DNA of 64,000 nt. Source: Spirosoma aerolatum (lineage in GTDB: Bacteria; Bacteroidota; Bacteroidia; Cytophagales; Spirosomataceae). The notes below the pieces were generated by a model. It had not been told where the DNA came from, made no database searches, and was given only the letters and a program-made list of their open reading frames with translations. Shown in pieces: positions 27,703 to 37,623 of the stretch. The stretch is from the NCBI RefSeq assembly GCF_002056795.1, contig NZ_CP020104.1, positions 1,933,001 through 1,997,000 on the forward strand, read 5' to 3'. Every line of letters begins with the position of its first letter. Position 1 is the first letter of the stretch. A program made the position numbers and the translations under genes.

Positions 27703-28201
27703 TTGATTCATCTCGTTTCGCTATAAGCTATAACCAGACGATCCGCACAGCCACTACATCCTGAATTTTCTATAGAGCACCCTTGTTATTGTACCTTTTC
27801 TGATATAAACTGTTGATTTTCTGCTGGATAAACTGTATACTGAAATAGAGTCAGATTGGCTCAACTTAGTTTGTGTTCATGCATTTGGTAATCTGTTGAA
27901 CTCAGGAAGTATTTTCGTATATATCTATCCGTTCATTTAGGGCTATGTTGACCCCTGTGTTGACACATTATAAGAGTAGACGTATAAATGCTGTGTTCAT
28001 TGATTGGAGGCTGATTCTATCGGTTACCCTGCCTGTTAGTTATTTGCAGAGAGCATTGTTAGAAGCGTGGACCCCTTGCCTGTGGGTAATCTCGCCCGTT
28101 TAATAAACGAATGAGATTATTTTGGCCCAGATTTGCTACCAATGATTGGTTATCAATAATTTAACGGTCCTGAAACCTCAAATCTTTTTGACCAGTCGTA
28201 T
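27703..28201. other. Non-coding stretch between pseudogene and cytochrome c gene
   Basis: This 499-bp region has no supported gene, repeat or clear terminator. It is rich in short T/G tracts. It should contain the promoter of the cytochrome c gene at 28202. I see no trace of a third paralogue. Confidence 0.5.
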
Positions 28202-29188
28202 ATGAAGAAGGCTTTAAAAGTAATTGGTATTGTACTTGGTGTAGTCGTATTGGGCGTAGTGGGTGTAATGGCGTATGTAAAATTGGCCCTACCCGATGTA
28301 GGCGAAGCACCGGCACTTAAAGTAAAGGCGACACCAGCCCGTATTGCGCGGGGCGAGTATCTGGCGAATCATGTGACCGTTTGTATGGACTGCCATAGTA
28401 CGCGGGATTACACACTCTTTTCGGCTCCCTTAACGGCGGGTACATTGGGTAAAGGCGGGGAGATGTTTAATCAGCAAATGGGCTTTCCCGGTTCATTTAC
28501 GTCAAAAAATATAACGCCTTTCGGCATTGGCAGCTGGACCGATGGCGAAATCTACCGAGCCATTACGACAGGTGTTAGTCGCGATGGGCATGCGTTTTTC
28601 CCCGTGATGCCTTATCCGTATTATGCTAAAATGAATGATGAAGATGTACAAAGTATCATTGCCTACCTGCGTACCATAAAGCCTATCGAATCGAAACCAG
28701 CCGAGTCGAAGGCCGATTTTCCATTCAACTTCATTCTAAATACCATTCCTAAAAAAGCAGAGCCAATGGCCATGCCCGACACTGCCAACGAATTGGCTAC
28801 GGGCCAGTATCTGGTGATGATAGCGGGCTGTGTTGAGTGTCATACACAGGTGGATCAAGGCCGCATTATTCCTGAAAAATCGTTTGCGGGTGGCCGCGAA
28901 TTTGCAATGCCCAATGGAACACTTTATACCGCGAACATAACTCCAGATAAAGAAACGGGTATTGGTAGCTGGACTAAAGAGGCTTTCATTGCCCGGTTTA
29001 AAACATACGGCGCTGACTATAAGGCACATAAGGTTGGGCCGAATGATTTTCAAACGATTATGCCCTGGACTATGTATGGTGGCATGACGGAGAAGGACCT
29101 AGGTGCTATGTACACATACCTCATGTCTATTAAACCTATTTCAAATAAAGTAGCCGATAAGTTTAAGCCCCGCATTGCTATGCGTTAA
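28202..29188 (+). CDS. Membrane-anchored dihaem cytochrome c
   Basis: A 328-residue electron-transfer protein with an uncleaved-type N-terminal helix (VIGIVLGVVVLGVVGVMAYV) and two class I-like cytochrome c domains. The first haem site is CMDCH (about residues 64-68) and the second CVECH (about 218-222). Each domain has its distal Met candidate region. Two-domain cytochromes of this kind often pass electrons from a dehydrogenase to a terminal oxidase; no dehydrogenase lies next to it here. Transcription ends at the 25-bp hairpin 29212-29274. Confidence 0.9.
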   Translation: MKKALKVIGIVLGVVVLGVVGVMAYVKLALPDVGEAPALKVKATPARIARGEYLANHVTVCMDCHSTRDYTLFSAPLTAGTLGKGGEMFNQQMGFPGSFTSKNITPFGIGSWTDGEIYRAITTGVSRDGHAFFPVMPYPYYAKMNDEDVQSIIAYLRTIKPIESKPAESKADFPFNFILNTIPKKAEPMAMPDTANELATGQYLVMIAGCVECHTQVDQGRIIPEKSFAGGREFAMPNGTLYTANITPDKETGIGSWTKEAFIARFKTYGADYKAHKVGPNDFQTIMPWTMYGGMTEKDLGAMYTYLMSIKPISNKVADKFKPRIAMR

Positions 29189-29211
29189 TGGGGCGTTTAC
29201 GGATTTAAAAG

Positions 29212-29274
29212 CCGTGCATCACACTGAGATAGCTTTTTACTAATTGTGTAAAGCTATCTCAGTGTGATGCACGG
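29212..29274. terminator. Perfect 25-bp bidirectional terminator overlapping the minus-strand stop
   Basis: Arms 29212-29236 and 29250-29274 are perfectly complementary, with AGCTTT facing a TTAC loop. The TGA of the small membrane protein gene (29259-29261) is inside the right arm, so its last residues ASH are part of the hairpin. It separates converging genes. Confidence 0.8.
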
Positions 29275-29558
29275 TTACCGCTTATAAGAGCGATGCATTT
29301 ATTTATAATCAACCCAAGGACTGCCCAAAATAATGTATTTGCTATCATGCAAATTGCAATGCCTACGTATGAGTCAGCGGGTATTTTGATCAGTAGGCCG
29401 AAAGGAAGTAATAGGCTCCCTATTGTCTGCTGCCAGATTGGAGGGACGTTTGGTGTTAAAAAGAAAACTGCCCAGACTAGGAATATTACTCCGCAGGTCA
29501 ATAGATAGATACATCCATAGCCGACTAACCTAATAAGGACACTTTGCCAAGTTTTCAT
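29259..29558 (-). CDS. Small multi-pass membrane protein, function unknown
   Basis: A 99-residue protein with about three hydrophobic segments: VGYGCIYLLTCGVIFLVWAV, IGSLLLPFGLLIKI, and IAICMIANTLFWAVLGLIIN. No motif identifies a family. It is transcribed alone, leftward, and its stop codon is inside the terminator stem. Confidence 0.7.
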   Translation of the reverse strand: MKTWQSVLIRLVGYGCIYLLTCGVIFLVWAVFFLTPNVPPIWQQTIGSLLLPFGLLIKIPADSYVGIAICMIANTLFWAVLGLIINKCIALISGNRASH

Positions 29559-29718
29559 ATCTGTTGTATAATGACGATGTAGTTAACCAAAGTAAGGAAC
29601 TTCAGGCTAACTACATCGTCAATTTAAGTGGCTGAAGGTATATTCAGACGGTGTTTTTGGTTAGAATTTAATGATAAGCTGTTATTTATCAGTAGATTAA
29701 TGGCCTGCGCTTTAATGG

Positions 29719-32478
29719 TTAAACAGAGGTTAAAGCGAGTACGCACAAAGGTAAATCCGTGAATACATCTGTCACCCTGATTTTAGTCTCTACAGTACCA
29801 CTGGCCTTTGTCAATCGATGTTTCCATCGTTTGGGAGCTTCATCGGGTAGCAAAATATACGTATCGCCCCAATCAATGGTGGTAGGAGCAGTTTGTTGAT
29901 CGCGGCACAACCGGGCAATACCCAGTGGTATGGCTACCACATACCAGTGTTGGGTATCGTGTCGGGCAAAGGCCAGTACCTGTTCTTTATAACGCCCTTC
30001 TATCATCAGGGGGGCGTATTGTCCTTCTGCAAAAAGGCTAGGGTTTTGTTGACGTTCCTGTAGCAGGGTATACACCAGCCGGAGTTTAATCTGACCATTA
30101 TAGCGACTCTGCCATAGTTCCTGCCAGTCAGGGTCATGTTCGAGCAGGGCGTCGAGAGCCTGGTACCGTTGTTCAAAATCGACTGGGCGACGGTTATCTG
30201 GGTCTACCATACTTAGGTCCCATCCTTCACAACCCTGATACACATCGGGCAGTCCGGGACACGTGCATTTAAGTACGACTTGTATCAGTGAGTTGATAAT
30301 ACCCAGGTCGGCTATCTGTCGATAAAAGGCATCGAACCGTTTCCAGAAGGGCCGATTCGTATCCAGCAACTCATGGGCAAACGACTTCGTTGCGTCTTCA
30401 TACGCTGCGTTGGGCGTGTCGTGGCTTGAGTAGCGTTTTGCTTCCCGCAGGGCTTTTTCCAGATACTCGTCCAGGCGGTTAGGAAAGTCCTCGCCGTCCT
30501 GATCAGGCATGGGATAAGCGCCCACCAACGTCTGGTAAATAAAATATTCGTCATTAGGATCAGGCGAATCGATGAAAGTAGATTCTTCTTCCGAAGATAC
30601 TGACTCGCTGATCGGTATAGACGACTTGAGCGGTCGGTTTAGCTTTTGCCAGATTCGTACTTCGTCGATCCACTCGTCGGCCAGATCAGTCAGTACGTTT
30701 AATCGGCTACGAACATCTTCGCCCCGTTTGGTATCATGCGTTGAGGTGGCGTTGAGGGCCAGGGGCCACTTGGCCTGTCGATCAATCATTTTCTGGTGGA
30801 ACTCATCGACGGTCAGGCCAAAATAAAGCGGAGAATCGCCTACTTCGTCGTGCCCGATAAAGCGCGTGTAGGTATACATAAGTGTATCTTCTACGCCCTT
30901 TGCCATAAGGGGCCCCGTAAACTGCATACAGCGTTGGTAGAACCGCAGGGCATGGTCGTTATGGGCTATATCACCGGCTTTTGGCCTGGTCAGCAGAACG
31001 TTTTCGAGCAGATCGATTGCTGGTGTTAATCGGGATTTGCTGGTTCGGATACGGTCGAAAATCCTGCGAACGGCGTCGGCCTCGGAGGAGTCGAGCGGCA
31101 TTCGGTTGCCATAGTACCGATAAACGGGACATTGAATCAGAAACTCGCCAATGGCTTCTTTCAGCGTATTGTCGGGCAGTGCAGCAAGTTGCTCCTCGCT
31201 GGCTAACTGAAGTTCGCTAAATAGATGGAATAGATTGTCCAGCTCACCACCCATATGCTGGAAGAGAATGTAGGCCTTCTTATCGTATAACTCCTTACGC
31301 ACCACTTTTCGCTCTCCTACCAATTCCTGGTAGAACCGGGTGAAGCTTTGCTGGCTGCTGGTTCGGGTCAGCAGATTATTAACAATGGAGAGAAACCCAT
31401 AGCCTGTTGCTCCCTGAATGGGCCAGTTGGCAGGCAAATCCTCGTCGTCTTTCAGAATTTTTTCGACGATTAGGTAAGCATCATCACCTGCCAACCGACG
31501 TAACCGTTCCAGGTACTGGCTGGGATCGTAAAGACCATCAATATGGTCGACGCGTAGGCCCTGAAATACGCCCGTTTCGAGCAGGTTTTTCGTATAGTGA
31601 TGTACATGGTCGAATACGTTCTGATGCTGAATGTTCAGACAGATCAGGCTGTTGACGGTAAAAAAGCGTCGGTAGTTGATTCGGGAATCGGTTTCGCCGT
31701 AAAAACACAGCCGATACACTTGTTCATCAGTAATCCGTTTTAACTGACCGGAGTTTTTATTTACCGTGTTCAGGCAGTTAGTCAGGTACGACTTCGTAGC
31801 GGGTTGGCGTGACCACTCGTCCAGTTTCACCTGTAAAGCGGTACTGTGTAAGGCATAGGTAGTTGGATCGGTTATACCTTCCAGTTCAGATACCTGGGCG
31901 AGCCATACCTGTAGTTGTTCGGAGGGGTACTGGTCAGCCGATTGCAGAATTGTGACGTAGGAACGCAGGTGAATCGGGTAGGCCGTGTCGAAATAAGTAA
32001 GTACGAATCGCTGATTCTGGTATGCTACGGTTAGTTCACCTTTTTGGAGTACTTCGTCCAGCGGCTCACCCAGAAAAGGTACCATGAGTCGGCCATGATG
32101 ATGCGGACTAGTCCAGTCGATGTCGAAAAAGGTGCCGTAGATGGATAAAGGGCCTTTTTCCAACACATCCATGAGCCAGCCGTTGGCCGGATGAAACGCC
32201 ATATGATTGGGCACAATATCCTGTAGCCAGTCGATACTACGCTGAGCCAATAGCTGATGAATATACCGGAGCTGTTCGTCGGTGCCGATTTCGGGATTGA
32301 TTCGTTGCGGGTTGACGCCATCATAGCCATGTACACTCCCCGGAACGGCCTCAAAAATAGGGGATGCGTATATAGTTTTGATGCCAAGCTTATCCAGGTA
32401 AGGGATAATTCGTTCAAAGTCAGTGAAGGTAAAGTCCTTGTGAAATTGGATTCGGTACGTTGAAATGGGATTTCTCAT
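29719..32478 (-). CDS. treY: Malto-oligosyltrehalose synthase
   Basis: Converts the reducing end of maltooligosaccharides to a trehalose unit by intramolecular transglycosylation. The 919-residue length fits GH13_26 TreY, which is longer than ordinary amylases. Seen are the start MRNPISTYRIQFHKDFTF, the DIVPNHMAFH region, the nucleophile strand GLRVDHIDGLYDP, and a late LPDVYQGCEGWDLSMVDPDN. It is the last gene of a leftward run with treZ and a GH13 enzyme; a treX debranching gene is absent from the window. Confidence 0.95.
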   Translation of the reverse strand: MRNPISTYRIQFHKDFTFTDFERIIPYLDKLGIKTIYASPIFEAVPGSVHGYDGVNPQRINPEIGTDEQLRYIHQLLAQRSIDWLQDIVPNHMAFHPANGWLMDVLEKGPLSIYGTFFDIDWTSPHHHGRLMVPFLGEPLDEVLQKGELTVAYQNQRFVLTYFDTAYPIHLRSYVTILQSADQYPSEQLQVWLAQVSELEGITDPTTYALHSTALQVKLDEWSRQPATKSYLTNCLNTVNKNSGQLKRITDEQVYRLCFYGETDSRINYRRFFTVNSLICLNIQHQNVFDHVHHYTKNLLETGVFQGLRVDHIDGLYDPSQYLERLRRLAGDDAYLIVEKILKDDEDLPANWPIQGATGYGFLSIVNNLLTRTSSQQSFTRFYQELVGERKVVRKELYDKKAYILFQHMGGELDNLFHLFSELQLASEEQLAALPDNTLKEAIGEFLIQCPVYRYYGNRMPLDSSEADAVRRIFDRIRTSKSRLTPAIDLLENVLLTRPKAGDIAHNDHALRFYQRCMQFTGPLMAKGVEDTLMYTYTRFIGHDEVGDSPLYFGLTVDEFHQKMIDRQAKWPLALNATSTHDTKRGEDVRSRLNVLTDLADEWIDEVRIWQKLNRPLKSSIPISESVSSEEESTFIDSPDPNDEYFIYQTLVGAYPMPDQDGEDFPNRLDEYLEKALREAKRYSSHDTPNAAYEDATKSFAHELLDTNRPFWKRFDAFYRQIADLGIINSLIQVVLKCTCPGLPDVYQGCEGWDLSMVDPDNRRPVDFEQRYQALDALLEHDPDWQELWQSRYNGQIKLRLVYTLLQERQQNPSLFAEGQYAPLMIEGRYKEQVLAFARHDTQHWYVVAIPLGIARLCRDQQTAPTTIDWGDTYILLPDEAPKRWKHRLTKASGTVETKIRVTDVFTDLPLCVLALTSV

Positions 32479-32721
32479 AACCCAGCGCGTAAATAATAAT
32501 GGATTCGGGTTTTAGCGTGTTAGGTACCCTGTCTAACCATGTATCGAGTGCTGCAAGGGCCGCTGATTGATGAACAGGCAGATGGTATCATGACCAATGA
32601 GTTGCCGTTACAGGTTAACCTTCTGAACCGTAGCGTCATTCTGTGGATCGGCAGCGGCATCGCCATCCGAATGAAGAAAAGAAAACTCTGCTAACCAACT
32701 CTGACGCAACGCTTTTTCGCG
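32479..32721. other. treZ-treY gap with an unassigned antisense frame
   Basis: This 243-bp gap is long for genes that otherwise look like one operon. A 51-codon plus-strand frame (32539-32694) starts with ATG and has some alpha-helical content, but no features I recognise. I do not call it a gene. Confidence 0.4.
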
Positions 32722-34581
32722 TTATTGCCATTCGCGCGATAGTCGGCCTGTATACAGGGAAACACTCCAGGGAGCCAGATTAACTTGTTGACCAGGGGCT
32801 AGTTGGCCGGGCAATAGGGTAATATCTGTCGGGTTGGTTTCCTGCCATTTGGCTTCTTTCGAATCCAGTTGTTTATCCCACTGCGTAACCCAGCTGGGTA
32901 GGGCATAGGAAATAACCTCTTCCGAGAAATTGAACAGAATGGTCACGTGCTGTTGGCCATCAACGGTTTGGCGGTGTAGCACAAAGCCTGATTGCCCAAG
33001 TACAGTAACCCGAATATCGTTCTTACTCACATTCCGCAAGGCAGGTATCGATTGCCGTAGTTCGATCAATCGTTTGTGCCAAGCCAGCATAGTAGCATGC
33101 CGTCCTTCGGTTCGGGTAGGCCATTGTATTTTCGACTGTACAAACGTGCCTTCGTCGGCAGGGTCGGGGAGTTCGGCATCGCCAATAAAGGCTTTGAAAT
33201 CATTCTTACGACCTTCGCGGACGGCGTTGAGTAAGTCGGGATCGGTATGGCTCACAAAGTAATAAAAAGGAGATTCGTCGGCGTATTCTTCACCCATGAA
33301 CAGCATGGGAACATAGGGTGACAGCAACAGGGCAGCCGCAGCCACTTTCTGACGATCAAAATCGACCAGGAGCGATAGCCGTTCGGTGCCGAGCAAATTG
33401 CCGACCTGATCATGATTGAGGTTGAAAACAACGAACCGATCGCCGGGAATACCTGCTGAAGAACGACCAAATTTCCGTTTGCGAAAGGCTGCATAGTCGC
33501 CACTCGCTACGAAACCATCGGTATAGGCTTTGGCAAGCTGCTCCATTCGGCCGAAATCATGATACCGCTGGCGTCCAGGTTTATGGATCAGTACATGCAA
33601 CGCATGGTGGAAATCGTCGAGCCACTGGGCATCAAAACCATACCCGCCTGCATCGGGTGATTTGACCACGCGTGGGTTGTTCAGGTCTGATTCCGCCACC
33701 AGATAAAGCGCCCGGCCGAGTCGTTCTTCCAGATAAGCTACCTTGCTGTGCGTCAGTTCCCAGATATGAACGGCCCCCATGTCAAATACTTCATGAATGG
33801 CATCGAAGCGCAACCCATCGACATGGTACTGCTCAAACCAGAACAATGGGTTGTTTGACACGTAGTCGCGCACACCATCCGACCATTCGCGGTCAAAGTT
33901 GATGGCGTTGCCCCAGGGGGTGTGGTATTTATCCGTGAAGTAAGGACCAAACTGGGTGAGGTAGTTGCCTTCCGGCCCTAAGTGATTATACACAACGTCC
34001 AGAAAAATGGCCAGTCCACGTGCATGGCAGGCATCGACCAGTTTTTTTAGCCCGGTTGGTCCGCCATAGGATTCCTGAACCGAATAGGGATATACCCCAT
34101 CGTAGCCCCAGTTGCGCTCGCCCGGAAACTGACAGACAGGCAACAATTGCAGGGCATTTACACCCAGATCGGCCAAGTCATCGAGTCGGGGAATGATGGC
34201 GTCAAACGTACCCTCGGGGGTGAACGTACCCACATGAATCTGATACAAAATAAGGTCATGAAAAGGTAAGCCACGCCAGCCCTCATCCTGCCATCGATAG
34301 GCTGAGTGATCAATAACCTCCGATGGGCCGTGAACGCCATTGGGCTGGAAATGTGAGGCTGGGTCTGCAAATTCGCCCTGGTCGTCTAGCCTGTACATGT
34401 ATCGGGTGCCCGGTTCAATATCCTCAACTTCCAGTTTGAAGTATCCCCATTCATCACATAACATAGGCAACTCTCGTTGTTGGGGGTGTACAATATGCAG
34501 GGTTACGGATTTACATTTGGGTGCCCATACTGTAAATACACAGCGCCCATTACCGGTATACGTTGCTCCAATTGGTTTCAT
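32722..34581 (-). CDS. treZ: Malto-oligosyltrehalose trehalohydrolase
   Basis: Releases trehalose from the product of TreY. The 619-residue protein has the N-terminal carbohydrate-binding fold (FTVWAPKCKSVTLHIV), then the GH13 barrel with LQLLPVCQFPGERNWGYDGV, DVVYNHLGPEGN, the nucleophile strand GLRFDAIHEVFD, and the acid/base region LVAESDLNNPRVV. It lies 11 bp downstream of the GH13 gene on the same strand, so the two are probably cotranscribed. Confidence 0.95.
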   Translation of the reverse strand: MKPIGATYTGNGRCVFTVWAPKCKSVTLHIVHPQQRELPMLCDEWGYFKLEVEDIEPGTRYMYRLDDQGEFADPASHFQPNGVHGPSEVIDHSAYRWQDEGWRGLPFHDLILYQIHVGTFTPEGTFDAIIPRLDDLADLGVNALQLLPVCQFPGERNWGYDGVYPYSVQESYGGPTGLKKLVDACHARGLAIFLDVVYNHLGPEGNYLTQFGPYFTDKYHTPWGNAINFDREWSDGVRDYVSNNPLFWFEQYHVDGLRFDAIHEVFDMGAVHIWELTHSKVAYLEERLGRALYLVAESDLNNPRVVKSPDAGGYGFDAQWLDDFHHALHVLIHKPGRQRYHDFGRMEQLAKAYTDGFVASGDYAAFRKRKFGRSSAGIPGDRFVVFNLNHDQVGNLLGTERLSLLVDFDRQKVAAAALLLSPYVPMLFMGEEYADESPFYYFVSHTDPDLLNAVREGRKNDFKAFIGDAELPDPADEGTFVQSKIQWPTRTEGRHATMLAWHKRLIELRQSIPALRNVSKNDIRVTVLGQSGFVLHRQTVDGQQHVTILFNFSEEVISYALPSWVTQWDKQLDSKEAKWQETNPTDITLLPGQLAPGQQVNLAPWSVSLYTGRLSREWQ

Positions 34582-34592
34582 GCGTTAGTAAG

Positions 34593-36206
34593 TTACTCGT
34601 CAAGTAAGCGTATTAATAAGCCTTCGTCGCCACCGAGGCTGATGCTGTCGGCTACCTCAGCTCCTTCCCATTCGGGTACTGTGGCAATTGCGACAATGCC
34701 TTTTAGTGGATTGTCTTTGGCGTTAAAATAAGCAGGTCGATGGCTAAGGTTCAGTAGAATAAGGAAACGTGGATGGCCTTCCAGTTGCCGGATATACGTG
34801 ATGAGCTGTGAGGTGGCATAAACGGGCACGTAGTCGCCAACCATCAAGGCTGGCTCCTGTTGTCGGAGACTGATCAGCCGTTTATAGAACGAAAGCATAG
34901 AAAACGGGTCTGTTTCCTGCCGCCAAACGTTTTCCCTATCGAAATTACGGGCCACCCGTAACCAGGGCTTACCTTCTGTAAAGCCTGCATTGGTGGTTTT
35001 ATTCCACTGCATGGGCGTTCGGGCAGGGTCACGGCTTAAGTTTTTATCCGGCATGTTCAGTCCCTGCGGGTCCTGCACTTCATCGAAGGGAATCGGCACA
35101 TCGCGCATTCCGATTTCTTCGCCATAATAGATAGTTGGCGTACCGCGTAGGGTTAGCAGCAACAAGGCAGCAACTCTGGCCTGTTCGATACCTACCCGGC
35201 TCGTAATGCGGGGCTGATCGTGGTTGCCCAGCACCCAGTTGGGCCAGCCGCCCTTGGGCAAAAGGCCTTCATACTGGTCGATAGTAGCCGCAATTGTCTG
35301 TGCATTCCAGGGGAGGGTTAACAGTTGAAAATTGAAGGGCAGGTGCGCTCCATTGCCATCGATGCCGTAATAGGTAACTAGCTGATGAATAGGGAGGTAT
35401 ATTTCGCCAATCAACAGCCGCTCCGGATAGGAGTCGATGACCTGCCGCATTTTTACTACGATGTCATGAACTTCTGGCTGGTCGGTAGAGTAAACAGGCA
35501 ACAGTTGCTCATACGTCGCCATATGGGACTGATAGTCGGGATTGACGGGGTTATCGCGCAGGTTTTTATCCTTGATCATGTGCCACATCACATCTACCCG
35601 GAATCCATCAACCCCTTTGTCCAGCCAGAACCGCATAACATTTAGCATAGCTTCCTGAACTGCCGGATTTCGCCAGTTTAGGTCAGGTTGCTCCTTCAGA
35701 AAAGCATGGTAATAATACTGCCCGGTTGCCACGTCCCATTCCCAGGCGCTTCCGCCGAAAACGCTGAGCCAGTTGTTAGGCTCCGACCCATCGGATTTGC
35801 TATCATGCCAGATATACCAGTCCCGTTTCGGATTATCGCGCGATGAGCGGGATTCGAGAAACCAAGGGTGTTGGCTCGATGTATGGTTGGGAACAAGATC
35901 CAGAACCAATTTCATACCCCGGCTGTGTACACCAGAGAGTAATTCATCGAAATCGTTTAGTGAACCAAAAATGGAATCGATGTTCTGATAGTCGGCAATG
36001 TCGTAGCCGAAATCGGCCATTGGGGATGGGTAGATGGGCGAAAGCCATATAGCTGTTACGCCCAGTCCCTGTAGGTAATCCAGTCGTTTCAGGATACCCA
36101 GAAGATCACCAATGCCATCACCATTACTGTCTTGAAAGGATCGTGGATAAATTTGATAAATAATTCCCCCCTGCCACCATATATATCCTGAACTACGTTC
36201 GTTCAT
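34593..36206 (-). CDS. GH13 alpha-glucosidase (oligo-1,6-glucosidase-like)
   Basis: A 537-residue GH13 enzyme with no signal peptide. The motifs are DLVPNHTSSQHPWF, nucleophile GFRVDVMWHMIKD, acid/base LLIGEIYLP and the third acid GNHDQPR. DVATGQYYYHAFLKEQPDLN and the VPIPFDEVQDP segment place it with alpha-1,6-glucosidases and alpha-glucosidases. It is the first gene of the treZ-treY run, so it may trim starch or trehalose-derived oligosaccharides. Exact linkage specificity cannot be told from sequence alone. Confidence 0.92.
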   Translation of the reverse strand: MNERSSGYIWWQGGIIYQIYPRSFQDSNGDGIGDLLGILKRLDYLQGLGVTAIWLSPIYPSPMADFGYDIADYQNIDSIFGSLNDFDELLSGVHSRGMKLVLDLVPNHTSSQHPWFLESRSSRDNPKRDWYIWHDSKSDGSEPNNWLSVFGGSAWEWDVATGQYYYHAFLKEQPDLNWRNPAVQEAMLNVMRFWLDKGVDGFRVDVMWHMIKDKNLRDNPVNPDYQSHMATYEQLLPVYSTDQPEVHDIVVKMRQVIDSYPERLLIGEIYLPIHQLVTYYGIDGNGAHLPFNFQLLTLPWNAQTIAATIDQYEGLLPKGGWPNWVLGNHDQPRITSRVGIEQARVAALLLLTLRGTPTIYYGEEIGMRDVPIPFDEVQDPQGLNMPDKNLSRDPARTPMQWNKTTNAGFTEGKPWLRVARNFDRENVWRQETDPFSMLSFYKRLISLRQQEPALMVGDYVPVYATSQLITYIRQLEGHPRFLILLNLSHRPAYFNAKDNPLKGIVAIATVPEWEGAEVADSISLGGDEGLLIRLLDE

Positions 36207-36486
36207 AGTATTGAGTCGTTACTAATGAGTGCCGCTGACCGTCTAACGAATCGTCGGATGCGACTTCTGACTACTATGCCTATTTAAATGACGAGAAAGC
36301 TCTTTTTGTTTGCCTAACTGGGTTGATTAAACCCAAAAATCGAGGAAGTGGCGACCGGAAATGGCCAGAGACAAGACAACTCGCGAATGAATAAACAGGT
36401 GTGTATCATTATTTTTTCATTCTTTAAACGGAGCTGGTGAGTCAGGGGTCTACTGCTAAATACTATACTTATACGATACATTTCTA

Positions 36487-36777
36487 ATGATAATTGATCA
36501 ACTTAACGTTGCAATACATCCAGATATCCTTTTGGATATACACTTTAACGGAGTCTTTATTGGCGTACTGAATAAACCCGATCACCGTATTAATCTCTTT
36601 TATTGGAATCGATTTCTGGTCGAAATTCACTGTCAGTTTATTCATCAGCACTGGGAGCCTGTCAAGGTTAATTATCTACTTCAAACAGAAGCCTACATAG
36701 ATTCATTGACGTCCGGCTTGACACAGGAACAGTTTTATAAGCTACAGGATGTTATCCGTAGTCAGGAATCGAACTAA
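36487..36777 (+). CDS. Hypothetical protein
   Basis: A 96-residue protein that starts MIIDQLNVAIHPDILLDIHF and has no signal peptide or membrane segment. The N-terminal half is beta-rich with many aromatic residues (NLFYWNRFLVEIHCQFIHQ), and the C-terminal part is helical (LTQEQFYKLQDVIRSQ). No family recognised. Its base use is close to that of its neighbours. It stands alone between the leftward GH13 gene and the leftward methyltransferase. Confidence 0.65.
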   Translation: MIIDQLNVAIHPDILLDIHFNGVFIGVLNKPDHRINLFYWNRFLVEIHCQFIHQHWEPVKVNYLLQTEAYIDSLTSGLTQEQFYKLQDVIRSQESN

Positions 36778-36870
36778 TCCGCAAACGCATCAGTCCGGAT
36801 AAAAAGTCAGTTTTACGCCTTGGTGAGACCTCCTGAGATCACACCAAGGCCATATCGCAGAATGTTACAG

Positions 36871-37623
36871 TTACGCCGTAACCCGCCGGATATTGTCCAA
36901 TAAGACGGCTGTGGCAATACCAACGTTCAAGGATTCGGCGTCTCCATAGCGCGGAATGGTAACGGGCTGTGTTATGTACCGGGCAACATCGGACCCGATG
37001 CCGTTCGACTCATTGCCCATCACCAGATAACCGGATTTTGCAAACGGGAGCGTATGCACATCAGCGCCATTCAGAAAGGCACCATAAACGGGTACGGCAC
37101 CAGCCGATTGGGCGAGTACCTGAACCACATTGCCATACCACCAGTTTACTCGGGTAAAGGAGCCTTTACTGGCCGAAATGACTTTCGGATTATAGACGTC
37201 GGCGGTTGTTTCGGAGCATAGAATTTTTCGAACGCCGTACCAGTCGGCAATGCGAAGAATAGTACCTAGATTGCCAGGGTCGCGGATGTCGTCCAAAATC
37301 AGGGCAATTTCGTCTGGTTGAGCCAATAGGGGGCGGTTCTCTTTCGTTCTGACCACAGCCAGGGCCGCATTATTACTTTCGAGGGTTCCGGCACGGGTCA
37401 ACTCCGCTTCGGAAACGATTTCGACGGTTGTTCGTTGGCGATCTGTAAGGTGAGCGTTTTCTTTGTAAAATGCTTCGGTCGCTATTACCAGTTCGGTCTG
37501 GAAGGTTGATTGTAGAACCTCCTGAACGCTCTTGGCACCTTCGACCAGAAAGGCCCCGTGTTGTTGCCGGTATTTTTTCTGGTGCAGCGACTGTATGTAT
37601 TTAAGCTGATTTTTGGAAAGCAT
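36871..37623 (-). CDS. TrmH/RlmB family SPOUT RNA 2'-O-methyltransferase
   Basis: A 250-residue knotted (SPOUT) methyltransferase that methylates a ribose in rRNA or tRNA with S-adenosylmethionine. The substrate-binding N-domain (about residues 1-95) starts MLSKNQLKYIQSLHQKKYR. The SPOUT domain has LDDIRDPGNLGTILRIADW and the knot motif GNESNGIGSD, followed by IPRYGDAESLNVGIATAV. Its ATG at 37623-37621 overlaps the ATG of the divergent BamA-like gene by two bases (CATG). Confidence 0.93.
   Translation of the reverse strand: MLSKNQLKYIQSLHQKKYRQQHGAFLVEGAKSVQEVLQSTFQTELVIATEAFYKENAHLTDRQRTTVEIVSEAELTRAGTLESNNAALAVVRTKENRPLLAQPDEIALILDDIRDPGNLGTILRIADWYGVRKILCSETTADVYNPKVISASKGSFTRVNWWYGNVVQVLAQSAGAVPVYGAFLNGADVHTLPFAKSGYLVMGNESNGIGSDVARYITQPVTIPRYGDAESLNVGIATAVLLDNIRRVTA

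Noticed and set aside
32539..32694. 51-codon plus-strand frame in the treZ-treY gap
   Set aside because: It has an ATG and a stop but no recognisable family features, and it lies antisense to the likely operon transcript.
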